Counted from the stretch's first letter, positions 44,842 through 55,012 are shown. The stretch is DNA of 64,000 nucleotides from Paracoccus marinus (GCF_007018965.1 NZ_VJYZ01000023.1:62001-126000), one strand, 5' to 3'. Program-made: numbers and translations. The notes: a model not told the origin generated them from the letters alone.

Positions 44842-46050
44842 ATGAGCTTCGCCGCCGGCCGTCCCGTCATTGCCATTCCCGGCCCCTCGCCGGTGCCCGA
44901 CCGGGTGCTCCGGGCGATGCATCGGCCGGCGCCGGACATCTATGCGGGCGAGCTGGTGGGGATGAACGCGGCGGCGATTGCGGGCCTTAAGCGGCTTGCG
45001 GGCACCCGGCACCACCTCGCGCCCTATATCGGCAACGGCCATGCCGGGTGGGAGGCCGCGAACGCCAACCTGTTCGCCCCCGGTGACCGGGCGCTGGTGC
45101 TGACCACCGGCCATTTCGGCCGCGGCTGGGCGGCGGCGGCCGGGGCGCGCGGGATCGACGTCGAGACGATGGATTTCGACACCGCCGTGGCCCCCGACCC
45201 CGCGCGCCTGGCCGAGCGGCTCGCCGCCGACCTGCGGGACGGGGGCCAGCCGTTCCGCGCCGTGCTGGTCTGCCACGTCGATACCGCGTCGGGCGTCCGC
45301 GCCGACATCGCGGCGCTGCGGGCCGCGATCGGGGATCATCCGGCGCTGCTGGCGGTGGACGCGATCGCGAGCCTCGGCTGCGACGAGCTCAGGATGGACG
45401 ACTGGGGCGTGGACGTGCTGGTCTCGGCCAGCCAGAAGGGGCTGATGGTGCCGCCGGGCCTTGCCTTCGTCTGGTTCTCGGACCGGGTCGGGCCCAGCCG
45501 CGCCGCCGCCTCGCCCTATTGGGACTGGACCCCGCGCGCGGCCGCGCTGCCCGAGGAGGTGTGGCGGTTCTGGGGCGGCACGCCCCCGGTCCAGCATGTC
45601 TTTGGACTTGCCGAGGCGCTGGCGATGCTGCTGGACGAGGAGGGGCTGGACGCCGCATGGGCCCGGCACGAGGGGCTGGCCCGCGCGGTCTGGGCGGCCG
45701 TGGACGCATGGGGCCGGGGCGCGGACGGGGCGGCCACCGGCATCGCCTGCAACGTCGCCGACCCGGATCACCGGGCGCGGTCCGTCACCACGGTGAACCT
45801 GCCCGGCGCCGACCGGCTGCGGGACTGGTGCGTGACCCAGGCGGGCGTCACGCTGGGGATTGGCCTGGGGGCGGCGGATCCCGCGAACGCGCTGCGGATC
45901 GCGCATATGGGGCACGCGAGCGCGCATATGCTGCTGGGCGTGCTGGGGGTCATGCAGGCGGGGATGACGGCGCTGTCGATCCCGCACGGGCCGGGCGCGC
46001 TGGACGCCGCCGCCGCGACGATCGCGCGGCTGGCGCGGACGAACGGCTGA
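44842..46050 (+). CDS. Class V aminotransferase (alanine/serine-glyoxylate type)
   Basis: 402 residues from ATG 44842 with GAGG upstream. PLP fold: IPGPSPVPDRVLRAMHRP at the start, GNGHAGWEAANANLF (cofactor phosphate region), DAIASLGCDELRMDDWGVDVLVSASQKG with Lys199 as the PLP lysine, and HVFGLAEALAML. It belongs to the branch with alanine- and serine-glyoxylate aminotransferases. The exact amino donor cannot be read. Single gene; the region from 44631 to 44841 is its leader. Confidence 0.88.
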   Translation: MSFAAGRPVIAIPGPSPVPDRVLRAMHRPAPDIYAGELVGMNAAAIAGLKRLAGTRHHLAPYIGNGHAGWEAANANLFAPGDRALVLTTGHFGRGWAAAAGARGIDVETMDFDTAVAPDPARLAERLAADLRDGGQPFRAVLVCHVDTASGVRADIAALRAAIGDHPALLAVDAIASLGCDELRMDDWGVDVLVSASQKGLMVPPGLAFVWFSDRVGPSRAAASPYWDWTPRAAALPEEVWRFWGGTPPVQHVFGLAEALAMLLDEEGLDAAWARHEGLARAVWAAVDAWGRGADGAATGIACNVADPDHRARSVTTVNLPGADRLRDWCVTQAGVTLGIGLGAADPANALRIAHMGHASAHMLLGVLGVMQAGMTALSIPHGPGALDAAAATIARLARTNG

Positions 46051-46166
46051 GGCGCTGCGGATTGGGCCGGATTGCGGCGGACTGACGTGAGGGGCGCGCG
46101 GACAAAGGGTTGAGGCGCGCGGGCCAGAGTGCGGCGGGTGCGGAAGAACGGCCGGGGCCCGCCGCG

Positions 46167-46592
46167 TCAGGGCTTCGGGGCAGGGTCCGCCGCTGCGCCG
46201 TCCTTGCGCGCCAGCCACGCCTTCATGAACGCGATCTCGCTTTCCTGCGCGGCGATCACGTCCTGGGCCAGCTTGCGCAGCTCGGGGTCGGTGCCGTGCG
46301 CCAGTTCGACCCGCGCCATGGCCACCGCGCCCTCGTGGTGGGGGATCATGCCGCGCACGAAGTCGGCATCCGCATCGCCGGTATAGTCGATCGCCATGTC
46401 CGCGTGCATCCGGTCCATCGCCGCGCGGTAGGCTGCGGTCGCGGGGGTGTCCTGCGCGGCCGGCCCGGTCGGGGTCCCTGCCGCCGCGCGGGCCATCCCG
46501 GCGTGGTCGTGCGCGGCGGGCTGCTGCGCCTGCGCGGCGGTGGCGAGCATCAGCGCGATGCAGGCGAGACGGGCGGTGCGGGGTGTGGGCAT
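46167..46592 (-). CDS. Secreted DUF305 protein
   Basis: 141 residues from ATG 46592 with GGAGG eight bases upstream. A signal peptide (about 1-23) is followed by DHAGM and the DUF305 core: MDRMHADM, then [23 protein letters not shown] and [15 protein letters not shown]. The paired histidines and methionines are thought to bind copper or another metal in the periplasm. It lies alone between convergent and same-strand neighbours. Function in detail unknown. Confidence 0.88.
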   Translation of the reverse strand: MPTPRTARLACIALMLATAAQAQQPAAHDHAGMARAAAGTPTGPAAQDTPATAAYRAAMDRMHADMAIDYTGDADADFVRGMIPHHEGAVAMARVELAHGTDPELRKLAQDVIAAQESEIAFMKAWLARKDGAAADPAPKP

Positions 46593-46671
46593 GGCGGTGC
46601 CTCCGGTTCGGTCCATGCCACGGCAACGCGGCGGTCCCGCGCGCGGGTCCCGCAGCCGCCCGCGCCGGCGA

Positions 46672-47550
46672 TCACTTCCGCTGGACCAGCCGGAACGCCG
46701 CCGATGCGGCCCAGCCCGCCCCCACGGCGAAGCCCAGCGACATCAGCCCGTACCAGAACGGCCGTTCCATCGCGAGGCGGTAGAGCCAGCGTTCCAGCCC
46801 CACCTTGGCCACGCCGACCGGGGCGCTGTATTCGCTGATGACGTGGCCGTTGCGGGTCAGGAAGATGCTGGCCTTGTACTGCCCCTCGACCAGCGCCGCG
46901 GGCAGGGCGATGTCGGCCCGGAACAGTGTATCCTCGATCAGGCGCACGCTGCCCTCGTCCAGCCGGTAGCGGCCGTTCGCCTCGCGCAGGCGCAGGAAGG
47001 CCGAAGTGAAATCGGTCGCGTCCGACACCCCCACCGGCTGCCCCAGCGCGCGCACCGCAAGCGGGATCGAGATCCGGTGCTGCACGTCCTCGGCCGGAAG
47101 CAGCATTTCCCCCAGGGGCGCGCTGGTCGCCACGGCGTAGAAATCGGGCGCCGCGCCAATGACCAGGGACGAGGTGTTCATCCAGATCCCGAACCGGCGT
47201 TCCTTCTTGCGGACCTTCACGGCCTGCGACGGCCCCTGCATCGTCACGATGACGCCAAGCGGGCCGCCGTCCGGGGGCGCCGTCTCGCGCTTGACGGCGC
47301 CGTAGATCAGGATCTCGGACCCGGTGAAGTCGGTGGTGATCGACACGGCGTCCTGCGACAGGCCGGCCACGACCTGCTCGGTCGATCCCTCGGCCTGGGT
47401 GCGGACGGGTTCGGGCGATGCGGTCTGCGATTGCAGCCCCAGCGGCAGCGCCGCCAGCAGCAGCGCGACCACGGCCGCGATCGCGGGGACGCGGGCACGG
47501 GCGGGGACGCGGGCGCAGGCGACCCGGGCGAAAACCATCCGCGCCCTCAT
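46672..47550 (-). CDS. TIGR02186 family membrane protein
   Basis: 292 residues from ATG 47550. An N-terminal helix (about 22-42) and a C-terminal helix (about 258-282) hold a periplasmic beta-rich part: [43 protein letters not shown]. It is the alphaproteobacterial TIGR02186 family, normally next to a TauE/SafE permease as here, with an ATGA overlap. The pair probably works together in sulfur-compound or other anion export; this is inference from linkage. Confidence 0.85.
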   Translation of the reverse strand: MRARMVFARVACARVPARARVPAIAAVVALLLAALPLGLQSQTASPEPVRTQAEGSTEQVVAGLSQDAVSITTDFTGSEILIYGAVKRETAPPDGGPLGVIVTMQGPSQAVKVRKKERRFGIWMNTSSLVIGAAPDFYAVATSAPLGEMLLPAEDVQHRISIPLAVRALGQPVGVSDATDFTSAFLRLREANGRYRLDEGSVRLIEDTLFRADIALPAALVEGQYKASIFLTRNGHVISEYSAPVGVAKVGLERWLYRLAMERPFWYGLMSLGFAVGAGWAASAAFRLVQRK

Positions 47551-48449
47551 TGCAGCGAATACAGGTCGTCGGGCCGCAGCAGCAGCTCAAGCGCGAGCCG
47601 GAAGCACACCGCCAGCACCAGAAGCGCAAGCAGGATCCGCAACTGCTCGGCCCGCAGCCGCGCGCCCATCTGGGTTCCGATCTGCGCGCCCACGACCCCG
47701 CCTACGATCAGCAGCACCGCCAGCATGATGTCCACGGTGTTCGAACTGATCGCGTGCATGAGCGTGGTGAACGCGCTGACCGCCGCGATCTGGAACAGCG
47801 ACGTGCCGATGACCACGCGGGTGGGCATCCCCAGCAGGTAGATCATGGCGGGCACCATGATGAAGCCGCCGCCGACCCCCATGATGGCGGCAAGAACCCC
47901 CACGGCAAGGCCCACGAGGAACGGCGGGATCACGCTGATGTACAGCCCCGACTTGCGGAACTTGACCCGCCAGGGCAGCCCGTCGATCCAGCTGCGCCCG
48001 CGCCTGCGGGGCTTGGCGGTTCCGCGCCGCGACGCGCGCAGGCTCGCCACGCTTTCGCGCAGCATGGTCAGGCCGATGAAGCCAAGGAACACGACGTAGC
48101 TCAGTTGCACGACCAGATCGACCTGGCCCAGCCGTTGCAGCAGGTTGAAGACGCCGACGCCCAGGAACGACCCGACGACGCCCCCGCCCAGCAGCACCCA
48201 CCCCATCCGCAAATCGACCGCGTCGCGCTTGAGATGCGCGAACAGCCCCGACATGGACGACGCGACCACCTGGTTGGCGCCGGTCGCCACCGCGATGGGC
48301 GGCGGTATCCCGATGAAGAACAGAAGCGGCGTGATCAGGAACCCGCCGCCCACGCCGAACAGCCCGCTCATCAGGCCGACGATCCCGCCCAGCCCGATCA
48401 GGACGAAGGCGTTGACCGACACTTCGGCAATGGGAAGAAAAATCTGCAT
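47547..48449 (-). CDS. TauE/SafE-family anion permease
   Basis: 300 residues with about eight helices in two inverted halves, each opened by a glycine-rich turn: [21 protein letters not shown] and [15 protein letters not shown]. This GVGGGF pair marks the TauE/SafE (DUF81) family, which moves sulfite, sulfonates or related small anions across the inner membrane. ATG 48449 was chosen because upstream frame residues are charged and not part of the helix. It is coupled to the TIGR02186 gene. Confidence 0.9.
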   Translation of the reverse strand: MQIFLPIAEVSVNAFVLIGLGGIVGLMSGLFGVGGGFLITPLLFFIGIPPPIAVATGANQVVASSMSGLFAHLKRDAVDLRMGWVLLGGGVVGSFLGVGVFNLLQRLGQVDLVVQLSYVVFLGFIGLTMLRESVASLRASRRGTAKPRRRGRSWIDGLPWRVKFRKSGLYISVIPPFLVGLAVGVLAAIMGVGGGFIMVPAMIYLLGMPTRVVIGTSLFQIAAVSAFTTLMHAISSNTVDIMLAVLLIVGGVVGAQIGTQMGARLRAEQLRILLALLVLAVCFRLALELLLRPDDLYSLQ

Positions 48450-48679
48450 GATCGATCCGCTGCGCCGGCGCATCTTGCAAGGTGGGGGCGGCGGCGTCAA
48501 ACCTCGATCGGCCGGTTTTCGGGCACTTCGGCGGTCTCGTTTGCGTGCGCGCGCAGGTTGCGCCGCCGGGCCCGCTGCGGCTAAGCAGGGCGGGCGGAAA
48601 GCGGCCCTTCCCTGCGCCGCGACAAATCGGCACACGGGCGGCGGCCGGGTCCCGGGTCGGATGCCGGGACGGGCGCCGG

Positions 48680-48753
48680 GTCGGGCGGAACGGGTTGCGG
48701 GAACGGGCGGCAGAAACGGGCTGCTGAAACGGGCGGCGAGAACGGGCGGGCGG
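48680..48753. repeat. Short imperfect tandem repeats directly before surE
   Basis: Four to five copies of a 13-15 base unit (GAAACGGGCGGC type) lie end to end right up to the surE ATG, and supply the G-rich ribosome site. The rest of the 304-base gap (48450-48679) shows no gene. Confidence 0.7.
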
Positions 48754-49548
48754 ATGCGGATACTCATCACCAACGACGACGGCATCAACGCCCCCGGCCT
48801 TGCCGCGATGGAGGCGATCGCGGCCGAGGTCGCGGGCCCCGGCGGTGAGGTCTGGGTGGTCGCGCCCGCGTTCGAGCAGTCGGGCGTCGCCCACTGCATC
48901 AGCTACACCCACCCCACGATGATCGCGGAACTCGGGCCCCGCCGCTGGGCGGCCGAGGGCAGCCCGGCCGACTGCGTGATGGCGGGGGTGGCCGACATCC
49001 TGAAGGATGCGCCCCCCGACCTCGTCCTGTCGGGCGTGAACCGCGGCAACAACGCGGGCGAGAACGTCATGTATTCGGGCACCGTCGGCGGCGCGATGGA
49101 AGCGGCGCTTCAGGGCCTGCCCGCGATCGCGCTGTCGCAATACCTCGGGCCGGGCACCCAGGGGCTCGCCGATCCGTTCGAGGCCGCCCGCGTCCACGGC
49201 CCCCGCGCGATCCGCCGGCTGCTGGATCTTGGCGACTGGTCCGACGGGCCGGGGTTTCGGCTGTTTTACAACATCAACTTCCCCGCCGCCCCGGCCGACC
49301 GGGTGCGCGGCATCCGCGTCGGGCACCAGGGCCGGCGGGCGGGCGTGCGCTTCGGCGTGGCGCCCCACATCTCGCCCGGCGGCAAGCGGTTCCTGTGGAT
49401 CACCGGCGGCTCGCAGCAGGCGTGCGCCGACGCGGGCAGCGACGTCGAGCTGCTGATGGACGGCTACGTCGCCGTCACCCCGATGCGCGCCGACCTGACC
49501 TGCCACGCGACGCTGAGGACCTTGCAGGAGGCGCTGGACGAGGGATGA
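48754..49548 (+). CDS. surE: 5'/3'-nucleotidase SurE
   Basis: 264 residues. Begins [16 protein letters not shown] with the metal-binding Asp pair, then [26 protein letters not shown] and [28 protein letters not shown], all conserved in SurE. It removes phosphate from nucleoside monophosphates in the cytoplasm. It starts the surE-pcm-nlpD-like order familiar from gammaproteobacteria, with ATGA overlap to pcm. Confidence 0.95.
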   Translation: MRILITNDDGINAPGLAAMEAIAAEVAGPGGEVWVVAPAFEQSGVAHCISYTHPTMIAELGPRRWAAEGSPADCVMAGVADILKDAPPDLVLSGVNRGNNAGENVMYSGTVGGAMEAALQGLPAIALSQYLGPGTQGLADPFEAARVHGPRAIRRLLDLGDWSDGPGFRLFYNINFPAAPADRVRGIRVGHQGRRAGVRFGVAPHISPGGKRFLWITGGSQQACADAGSDVELLMDGYVAVTPMRADLTCHATLRTLQEALDEG

Positions 49549-50282
49549 GCGCGGGCACCGGCGACGACAGCGACGACGACATTCCCGGCGCGGGCGAGGG
49601 AGGCGCGGGCCAAGGCGGCGCAGGCGAGCGCGGCGCGGGCCAGGGCGGCGCGGGCGAGCAGAAGATGCGCTTCCTGTTCGCGCTGCGCTCGCGCGGGATG
49701 ACCGACCCGCGCGTGCTGGACGCGATGGAACGGATCGACCGCGGCGCCTTCGTGCGCGGCCATTTCGAGGATCGCGCCTACGAGGACACGCCGCTGCCCA
49801 TCGTCTGCGGCCAGACGATCAGCCAGCCTTCGGTGGTGGGGTTGATGACGCAGGCGCTGGACATCGGCCCCCGCGACACCGTGCTGGAGGTGGGGACCGG
49901 CTCGGGCTACCAGGCGGCGATCCTGTCGCTGCTCTGCCGCCGGGTCCTGACCGTGGACCGCCACCGCCGGCTGGTGGTCGAGGCCGAGGCGCTGTTCCGC
50001 CAGCTCGGCCTGTCCAACATCACCGCGCGGGTCGCCGACGGGTCGCGCGGGCTGCCCGAACAGGCGCCCTTCGATCGCATCATGGTGACGGCGGCGGCCG
50101 AGGACCCGCCCGGGCCGTTGTTGTCGCAGCTCAAGATCGGCGGTATCATGGTGGTGCCGGTCGGGCAGTCCGACGCGGTCCAGACGCTGATCCGGGTGAC
50201 CCGCACGGCGAACGGTTTCCGCTATGACGAGCTACGGCAGGTGCGGTTCGTGCCGCTGGTCGAGGGGTTGGGACAGACATGA
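49545..50282 (+). CDS. pcm: Protein-L-isoaspartate O-methyltransferase
   Basis: 245 residues. The catalytic domain (about 40-245) has [32 protein letters not shown] (SAM site) and [13 protein letters not shown], as in Pcm. It methylates damaged isoaspartyl residues so they can reset. The first 38 residues are an acidic then Gly/Ala repeat ([10 protein letters not shown] units) made by short DNA repeats and are not part of the family; an internal ATG at 49665 would remove them. The overlap with surE supports 49545. Confidence 0.92.
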   Translation: MSAGTGDDSDDDIPGAGEGGAGQGGAGERGAGQGGAGEQKMRFLFALRSRGMTDPRVLDAMERIDRGAFVRGHFEDRAYEDTPLPIVCGQTISQPSVVGLMTQALDIGPRDTVLEVGTGSGYQAAILSLLCRRVLTVDRHRRLVVEAEALFRQLGLSNITARVADGSRGLPEQAPFDRIMVTAAAEDPPGPLLSQLKIGGIMVVPVGQSDAVQTLIRVTRTANGFRYDELRQVRFVPLVEGLGQT

Positions 50283-50312
50283 CCCCCGAAAACGAATGAG
50301 GACGGGCAGAAC

Positions 50313-51485
50313 ATGGGCAATTCATTCCGTAGCGCGCTGACGGCGGCGGTGCTGGCGCTGGCGGCTTCGGGCTGCGCGCCGATCGGACCGGGCGCGGGCG
50401 TAGGCAGCCCGTATGCCGCGCCGGGCCAGACAGTGGGCGGCCAGACGGGCGCGCGGGCGCCGATCTTCGGCCGTCTGACCCTGCCGCGCGCGACCGTGCA
50501 GCGCCCCGTGCTGCCCGCGCCCACGGGTGCCGGGATCGGGGTTGGTCCGGCCTCGTCGAGCCCTGCCGCGCGGGTGCAGATGCCCTCGGCGGCGCGGATG
50601 CCGCAGCTGCGGATGCCGGGCTTCGGCCGTCTCGGCGGCGGTGCGCCCGCCGGCGCGCCCGCCGGGGCGCAACCGCAGGTGACCGACCCCTATGCGGGCC
50701 AGGGCGTGCGGCAGCCCGCGATCCAGCCGCCGTCGGGCACCGTCGCGCCGGCCACGACCGGGGTGGCCGCGACCGTCCCCGTGGCAACCGTCGCGCAGCC
50801 CGTCACGGCACCGACGGCGCAGGCGGCCGCCGCCAGCCACACCGTCGTCGCGGGCGAGACCGCGTGGTCGATCGCGCGCAAGTACGGCGTCTCGATCCAG
50901 GCGCTGGCCGCCGCGAATGGCCTGCCCGAGACGATGACCGTGCGGCTGGGCCAGAAGCTGGCGGTCCCGGCCGCAGGCGCCACGCGCCAGGTCGCCGTCA
51001 CCGCGCCCGGCGCGGGCAGCCCCACGCCCACCCCGCCATCCGCGTCGAGCCCGCTGCCGAAAGAAAGCACCGCGCCCGCGTCCCGCCCCGCGCCGCGCGC
51101 CGACGCGCCGGACCTGGGCGCGACCCGCACCGCCGCGTCGGGCAGCGGCAAGCTGTCGATGCCGGTCAACGGCTCGATCGTGCGGGCCTACAGCAAGGGC
51201 AAGAACGAAGGCATCGACATCGCCGCCGCCGCCGGAACGACCGTGAGGGCCGCGGGCAGCGGCACGGTCGCCGCGATCACCCGCGACACCGACGGGGTGC
51301 CGATTGTCGTGGTGCGCCACGACGGCGACCTGCTGACGGTCTATGCCGGGATCGACGACCTTGCGGTTGCGAAGGGCGACAAGGTCGCGAAGGGTGACGC
51401 GATCGGCAAGGCCCGCGCCTCGGGCCGGGTCCATTTCGAGGTCCGGCGCGGGTTCGAGAGCGTGGACCCGGAAGGGTATCTCTGA
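50313..51485 (+). CDS. NlpD-like lipoprotein with LysM and degenerate M23 domain
   Basis: 390 residues. Signal peptide with lipobox LAASGC (Cys21) for outer or inner membrane anchoring; a long Pro/Ala/Gly linker; LysM at about 174-219 (TVVAGETAWSIARKYGV); a second linker; an M23/LytM fold at about 280-390 (VNGSIVRAYSKGKNEGIDIAA). The first metal histidine of M23 is replaced by Asn/Glu in KNEGIDIA, while HFEV in the last motif is kept, so it is probably not an active endopeptidase. NlpD proteins of this kind activate amidases at division. surE-pcm context supports the name. Confidence 0.85.
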   Translation: MGNSFRSALTAAVLALAASGCAPIGPGAGVGSPYAAPGQTVGGQTGARAPIFGRLTLPRATVQRPVLPAPTGAGIGVGPASSSPAARVQMPSAARMPQLRMPGFGRLGGGAPAGAPAGAQPQVTDPYAGQGVRQPAIQPPSGTVAPATTGVAATVPVATVAQPVTAPTAQAAAASHTVVAGETAWSIARKYGVSIQALAAANGLPETMTVRLGQKLAVPAAGATRQVAVTAPGAGSPTPTPPSASSPLPKESTAPASRPAPRADAPDLGATRTAASGSGKLSMPVNGSIVRAYSKGKNEGIDIAAAAGTTVRAAGSGTVAAITRDTDGVPIVVVRHDGDLLTVYAGIDDLAVAKGDKVAKGDAIGKARASGRVHFEVRRGFESVDPEGYL

Positions 51486-51526
51486 CGGGATCGCAGTCGC
51501 GGGCGTTTGGCCCGGCGATTTGGAGA

Positions 51527-51557
51527 GGGCGGCGTCGTGGCGCCGCCCTTTCGGTTT
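51527..51557 (+). terminator. Rho-independent terminator after the NlpD-like gene
   Basis: GGGCGGCG at 51527-51534 pairs with CGCCGCCC at 51541-51548 around a 6-base loop, followed by TTTCGGTTT. It ends the surE-pcm-nlpD-like unit 42 bases after the stop. Confidence 0.75.
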
Positions 51558-51819
51558 GGCGCACGAGCCGCGCGTGAGTGCGGTGCGCGGAGGGTGCCAG
51601 CGCCGCAGTGGTCAGCCGGTGAGCGCCGCGCAGGATGTCGCCGCTGGCCCGGGTCCGACCACCGCGCGCGGCACCTCGGCCAGTCCTCAGCGCGTTGGCT
51701 GGCCGCAGTACGTCGCCCAGACGCAAAACGACCGCCCGTCGCATGGCATCCACCGATTGCAGCACATCGGCCGCGCGCGGCACGCGGGTTGCGCGCCGCG
51801 TCAAGGCCGCGCGTTGCCG
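51558..51819. other. Convergent gap with no supported feature
   Basis: 262 bases between the terminator and the stop of the PopZ-like gene. Frames are open only because of high GC, and none resembles a protein I know. Confidence 0.5.
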
Positions 51820-52632
51820 TCAGCCCTTGGCCGGCTGCATCGCCTCGGCCACCGCATAGGCGACCTCCTGGCGGATCACCCGGCGCAGGTTGCGGCTGAA
51901 GCGGCCGCCCATCTCGCCCTGAAGCTCTTGCCGGATCGCCTCGCGCAGAAGATTGCGCAGAAGGCTGCCGTTCGGGATGTCCTCGTCCGCGGGTGCGAAC
52001 AGGTGCAGCGCGGTGCTGTCCTCGGCTCGGGTCGGGGCAGGGGCAGGGGCAGGGGCAGGGGCGGGGTTCGCGGGAACGGAGTCCGCAGCGGGGTTGCCCA
52101 AATCGACGGTCCCGACGGGCTCCGCCTTCGCGGCCGTCTCGCGCCGCGTGGCGTCGGCCACGTTCGCGGCGGGGCGCGCGGGCCAGGCGGGCGCGTGTGC
52201 GGGTTCATCGCGCAGCGCAGGCTTGCCCGCCCCATCAGCCGCAACCGGCAGAACAGGCGCGTCCACGGCGGCAAACGCGGTGTCGGGCGGTTCCGGGAAC
52301 GCACCCGCCAAAGTAGCAAGGCGCAGCCGGGGCCGGGCAGGTTCCGGCGCAGCAGCGTCGCGCGACAGCGGCGAAGCGGGTGGCACCAGCGAAGCGTGTT
52401 GCAGCCGCAGCGGCGTCACCTCGTCGGCCGCAGGACGCGCCGGGATTTCCGCACCACCGTCCGCCGCCATGTGTTCCATCGCCGCGACCAGTTCGGCCGC
52501 GCGGCGCGGTGCGGGCGGCTCGTGCCGGACGCGGGCGCCGCCGCCATCCTGGGCGATCAGACGGCGGATCGAGGCCAGCACGTCGCTGGAGCCATCGGCA
52601 GGTTGGGGCGCGCGCGGGGACAGGTCGGTCAT
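51820..52632 (-). CDS. PopZ/DUF2497-like polar organising protein (candidate)
   Basis: 270 residues. The N-terminus has SSDVLASIRRLIAQDG (about 14-29), close to the EEILASIRRII helix of PopZ/DUF2497 that binds partner proteins. A long Pro/Ala-rich disordered middle (about 40-215, with PAPAPAPAPAP) is followed by C-terminal helices LLRNLLREAIRQELQG and RVIRQEVAYAVAEAM, in the place of the PopZ oligomerisation helices. The order pcm, tolC, popZ on one strand also resembles the popZ neighbourhood of Caulobacter. It is in the cytoplasm. PopZ gathers chromosome origins and regulators at a cell pole. The match is short, so call with care. Confidence 0.65.
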   Translation of the reverse strand: MTDLSPRAPQPADGSSDVLASIRRLIAQDGGGARVRHEPPAPRRAAELVAAMEHMAADGGAEIPARPAADEVTPLRLQHASLVPPASPLSRDAAAPEPARPRLRLATLAGAFPEPPDTAFAAVDAPVLPVAADGAGKPALRDEPAHAPAWPARPAANVADATRRETAAKAEPVGTVDLGNPAADSVPANPAPAPAPAPAPTRAEDSTALHLFAPADEDIPNGSLLRNLLREAIRQELQGEMGGRFSRNLRRVIRQEVAYAVAEAMQPAKG

Positions 52633-52692
52633 CGCCGCACCCCCGCCGCAGCGGTCAGCGTCGCAGCGGCCGGCTTCGCAGGGGTGGGCGCA

Positions 52693-54099
52693 TCACTTGC
52701 CGATCGCGCGCAGCACCCGGTCCAGGTTGTCGCCCTGGGTGCTGGTGTAGGGCGCGTCGCGGACCGCGCCGTAATAGGCCGATGGGTCATAGGTCGGGAT
52801 TCCCAGGTTGAGGTCTTCTACCGTCAACAAACCCATACCGGCCAAAAGTTGATAATGTGCTAACTGCAGATTGGTCTCTGCGGTGATGCGGTCGGCCCGC
52901 GCCTGCAGCAGGTCCTGTTCCGCGTCCAGCACGTCCAGCGTCGTGCGCGCGCCCAGCGTCGCTTCCTCGCGCACGCCCTCGTAGGCCTGCTGCGCGGCCG
53001 AGATCTGCTCGTCCGTCGCGGAAATCTGCGCCCGCGCCACGTCGATGTTGGCCCAGGCCGTGCCGACCGACAGATCGACCTGCCGCGCCGCATCCAGCAG
53101 CGCCGCGCGGGCGCTGTCGCGCCGCGCCATCGCCTGCCGGTGGATCGAGGGCAGGCGGCCGCCGGAATACAGCGTCTGGTTCAGTTCGACCCCGGCGCTG
53201 AGCGTGCTGGTCGTGCCCTGGCGCGACCCGCCGTCGGGCAGGCCGATCACGTTGCGCGTCGCCTCGGGCGCGCGGGTCGTGGACAGGCCCGCGTTGCCGG
53301 TGATCGTCGGGCGGCGCTCGGCCGCGGCGGCGGCGACGCCCAGTTCGGCCCCGGCGGTCGCGCGCTGCGCCTGCAGGATCGCGGGGTTTGTGCGACGCCC
53401 CACGGCCTGCGCCGCCTGCAGCGATTCCGGCCGCTTGGGCAGCGCCGGCGGCGGGTCGAGGTCGATCGGCGCGCGCCCGACAGATGCGGTGAACGCCTCG
53501 ATCGCGATTTCCAGGCTGCCCTCGGCCGCGGCCAGGTTCGCGCGGGTGGCGGCCAGCTGCGCCTCGGCCAGGGACACGTCGGTGGTGGTGATCTCACCCA
53601 CCTCGAAGCGGTCGCGCGCGGCCTGAAGTTCCTGCCCCAGAAGGTTGACCGAGTTCTGCTGCAGGCTGATCTGCTGCTGCGCGTTGCGGACGCGCAGATA
53701 GGAATCCACCGCGTCCAGCAGGACGTCCTGTTCGATCGCCAGCAGCGATTCGCGCGTGGCGAGGACGTTTTCCTTGGCGATGTCGATGGCCAGTTGGCTG
53801 CGGCCGAAATCGAAAAGCGTCATCTGCGCGACCAGCTGCATCGTCTGCGACACGCTTTCCTCGCCGTCGATCTGGCGGAACCCGTGCGAGGCGGCCCACT
53901 GCACCACCGGGCGCAGCGCCGACATGGCCTGCGCCACGTCCTCGTCCGCGGCCCGCACCACGGCGCGGTTCTGTTCCAGCAGTGCCGAATGGCGATAGGC
54001 GGCGACGAGCACGTCGGCCAGCGACTCGGCCGACGCGGGAAGCGCCGGGGCGGTGGTCAGGGCCAGCACAAGCGCCAGCCTGCTAAACGAGAGCTTCAC
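52693..54099 (-). CDS. tolC: TolC-family outer-membrane efflux protein
   Basis: 468 residues from GTG 54099, which overlaps the pcm-type gene's stop (GTGA). A signal peptide (about 1-24, ending ASA-E) is followed by two outer-membrane-factor repeats: long helices with [21 protein letters not shown] and [20 protein letters not shown], plus NAQQQISLQ and [17 protein letters not shown]. It makes the trimeric channel for type I secretion and multidrug export. No membrane fusion protein is next to it, as is common for a general TolC. Confidence 0.92.
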   Translation of the reverse strand: MKLSFSRLALVLALTTAPALPASAESLADVLVAAYRHSALLEQNRAVVRAADEDVAQAMSALRPVVQWAASHGFRQIDGEESVSQTMQLVAQMTLFDFGRSQLAIDIAKENVLATRESLLAIEQDVLLDAVDSYLRVRNAQQQISLQQNSVNLLGQELQAARDRFEVGEITTTDVSLAEAQLAATRANLAAAEGSLEIAIEAFTASVGRAPIDLDPPPALPKRPESLQAAQAVGRRTNPAILQAQRATAGAELGVAAAAAERRPTITGNAGLSTTRAPEATRNVIGLPDGGSRQGTTSTLSAGVELNQTLYSGGRLPSIHRQAMARRDSARAALLDAARQVDLSVGTAWANIDVARAQISATDEQISAAQQAYEGVREEATLGARTTLDVLDAEQDLLQARADRITAETNLQLAHYQLLAGMGLLTVEDLNLGIPTYDPSAYYGAVRDAPYTSTQGDNLDRVLRAIGK

Positions 54100-54800
54100 A
54101 GGACAAACCCTTCGGTTTTGGCGAGCCCCGGCAGGACCGGGGCGTGGGCGTTGAAGGCGTAGCGCCAGTTGATCCGGCCGTCGATCTTGTAGCCGAGGCG
54201 GGCGACGCCCATCCCCGATCCGTTCGGGCACCCCAGCCCGGACGCGCCCAGGCCCAGCGCATGGGGATCGTCGCGCCACAGCGCGGCGATGCGCCCGCCC
54301 TCGGCCAGCTGGTCCGCGATCGCGTCGGGCAGCACGCCGATCGCGCCGTTGATGACGATGGCGTCATAGGGACCCTGCGCGGGCGCGCCGACGGTCAGGT
54401 CGGCGTGGACCACGGCCGCGTTGTCCACGCCCTGCGCGGCCAGCCGGCGCTCGGCCTCGGCGGCCATCGTGGGGTCGGGTTCGACCGCGACCACCGCCTG
54501 CGCCATCCGCGCCAGCACCGCCGCCGAATAGCCAAGCCCGCAGCCCAGATCCAGCACCAGGTCGGTCGTCCGCAGGTCGAGCGCGTCGATCATCTTGGCG
54601 AAGGTGCGCGGTTCAAGCAGGACGCGGCCGGGGGCGAGATCCAGGTTCTCGCCCTTGTAGGCGACCTCGCGCCGCGCCTCGGGGACGAAGCATTCGCGGG
54701 GCACGTGCAGCATCGCGGCGATGACGGGATAGCGGGTCACGTCGTTGGTCCGCACCTGGGTGTCGACCATCGTGGTTCGGCGCTGGGCGAAGTCAGGCAT
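54096..54800 (-). CDS. Protein-L-isoaspartate O-methyltransferase family protein (second copy)
   Basis: 234 residues from ATG 54800 (ATG 54770 is an alternative). SAM-binding [18 protein letters not shown], then [17 protein letters not shown] and [20 protein letters not shown]. It is the divergent alphaproteobacterial Pcm family regularly found upstream of tolC; the substrate may be another carboxylate. It is more distant from enzymatic Pcm than the copy at 49545. [16 protein letters not shown] near the start is typical for this branch. Confidence 0.88.
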   Translation of the reverse strand: MPDFAQRRTTMVDTQVRTNDVTRYPVIAAMLHVPRECFVPEARREVAYKGENLDLAPGRVLLEPRTFAKMIDALDLRTTDLVLDLGCGLGYSAAVLARMAQAVVAVEPDPTMAAEAERRLAAQGVDNAAVVHADLTVGAPAQGPYDAIVINGAIGVLPDAIADQLAEGGRIAALWRDDPHALGLGASGLGCPNGSGMGVARLGYKIDGRINWRYAFNAHAPVLPGLAKTEGFVL

Positions 54801-54882
54801 GCGGCGAAACCTCGGCTGCTGTTGTCGCGTTGGCCGGTTCTTGGCACGAAAGAAGGTCCGGGGCAACGGCGCGCGGCCCGCC

Positions 54883-54911
54883 TTGCGCGGCGTGACGCGA
54901 TGGCCTATCTG
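54883..54911 (+). promoter_or_regulatory. Promoter of tRNA-Cys
   Basis: TTGCGC (54883-54888), exactly 17 bases, TATCTG (54906-54911). Start would be near 54918, eleven bases before the mature tRNA. Confidence 0.65.
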
Positions 54912-54928
54912 CCTATTCACCTCACGGC

Positions 54929-55002
54929 GGCGGGTTGGCGGAGAGGTTACGCAGCGGATTGCAAATCCGTGAAGACCGGTTCGATTCCGGTACCCGCCTC
55001 CA
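54929..55002 (+). tRNA. tRNA-Cys(GCA)
   Basis: 74 bases with encoded CCA. Acceptor GGCGGGT pairs with ACCCGCC, discriminator T, anticodon arm GCGGA-TTGCAAA-TCCGT giving GCA, T-arm CCGGTTCGATTCCGG. The tRNA 3' end is directly followed by an integrase remnant on the opposite strand, the usual sign of an old integration site. Confidence 0.97.
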
Positions 55003-55012
55003 CATGGATACA

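Noticed and set aside
42886-44939. Several 200-420 codon frames on both strands in the G-rich array, including an extension of the ABC exporter
   Set aside because: The repeat period is not a multiple of three, so the repeats are read in changing frames. Products are low-complexity Pro/Ala/Arg or Gly/Arg. Treated as non-coding repeats.
49545-49664. A separate small Gly/Ala-rich protein gene before pcm
   Set aside because: It is in frame with pcm without a stop and so is an N-terminal extension, or untranslated if translation starts at 49665.
54947-55012. C-terminal tail of the integrase frame
   Set aside because: These codons are the reverse complement of tRNA-Cys, a common false tail; the real protein end is lost.
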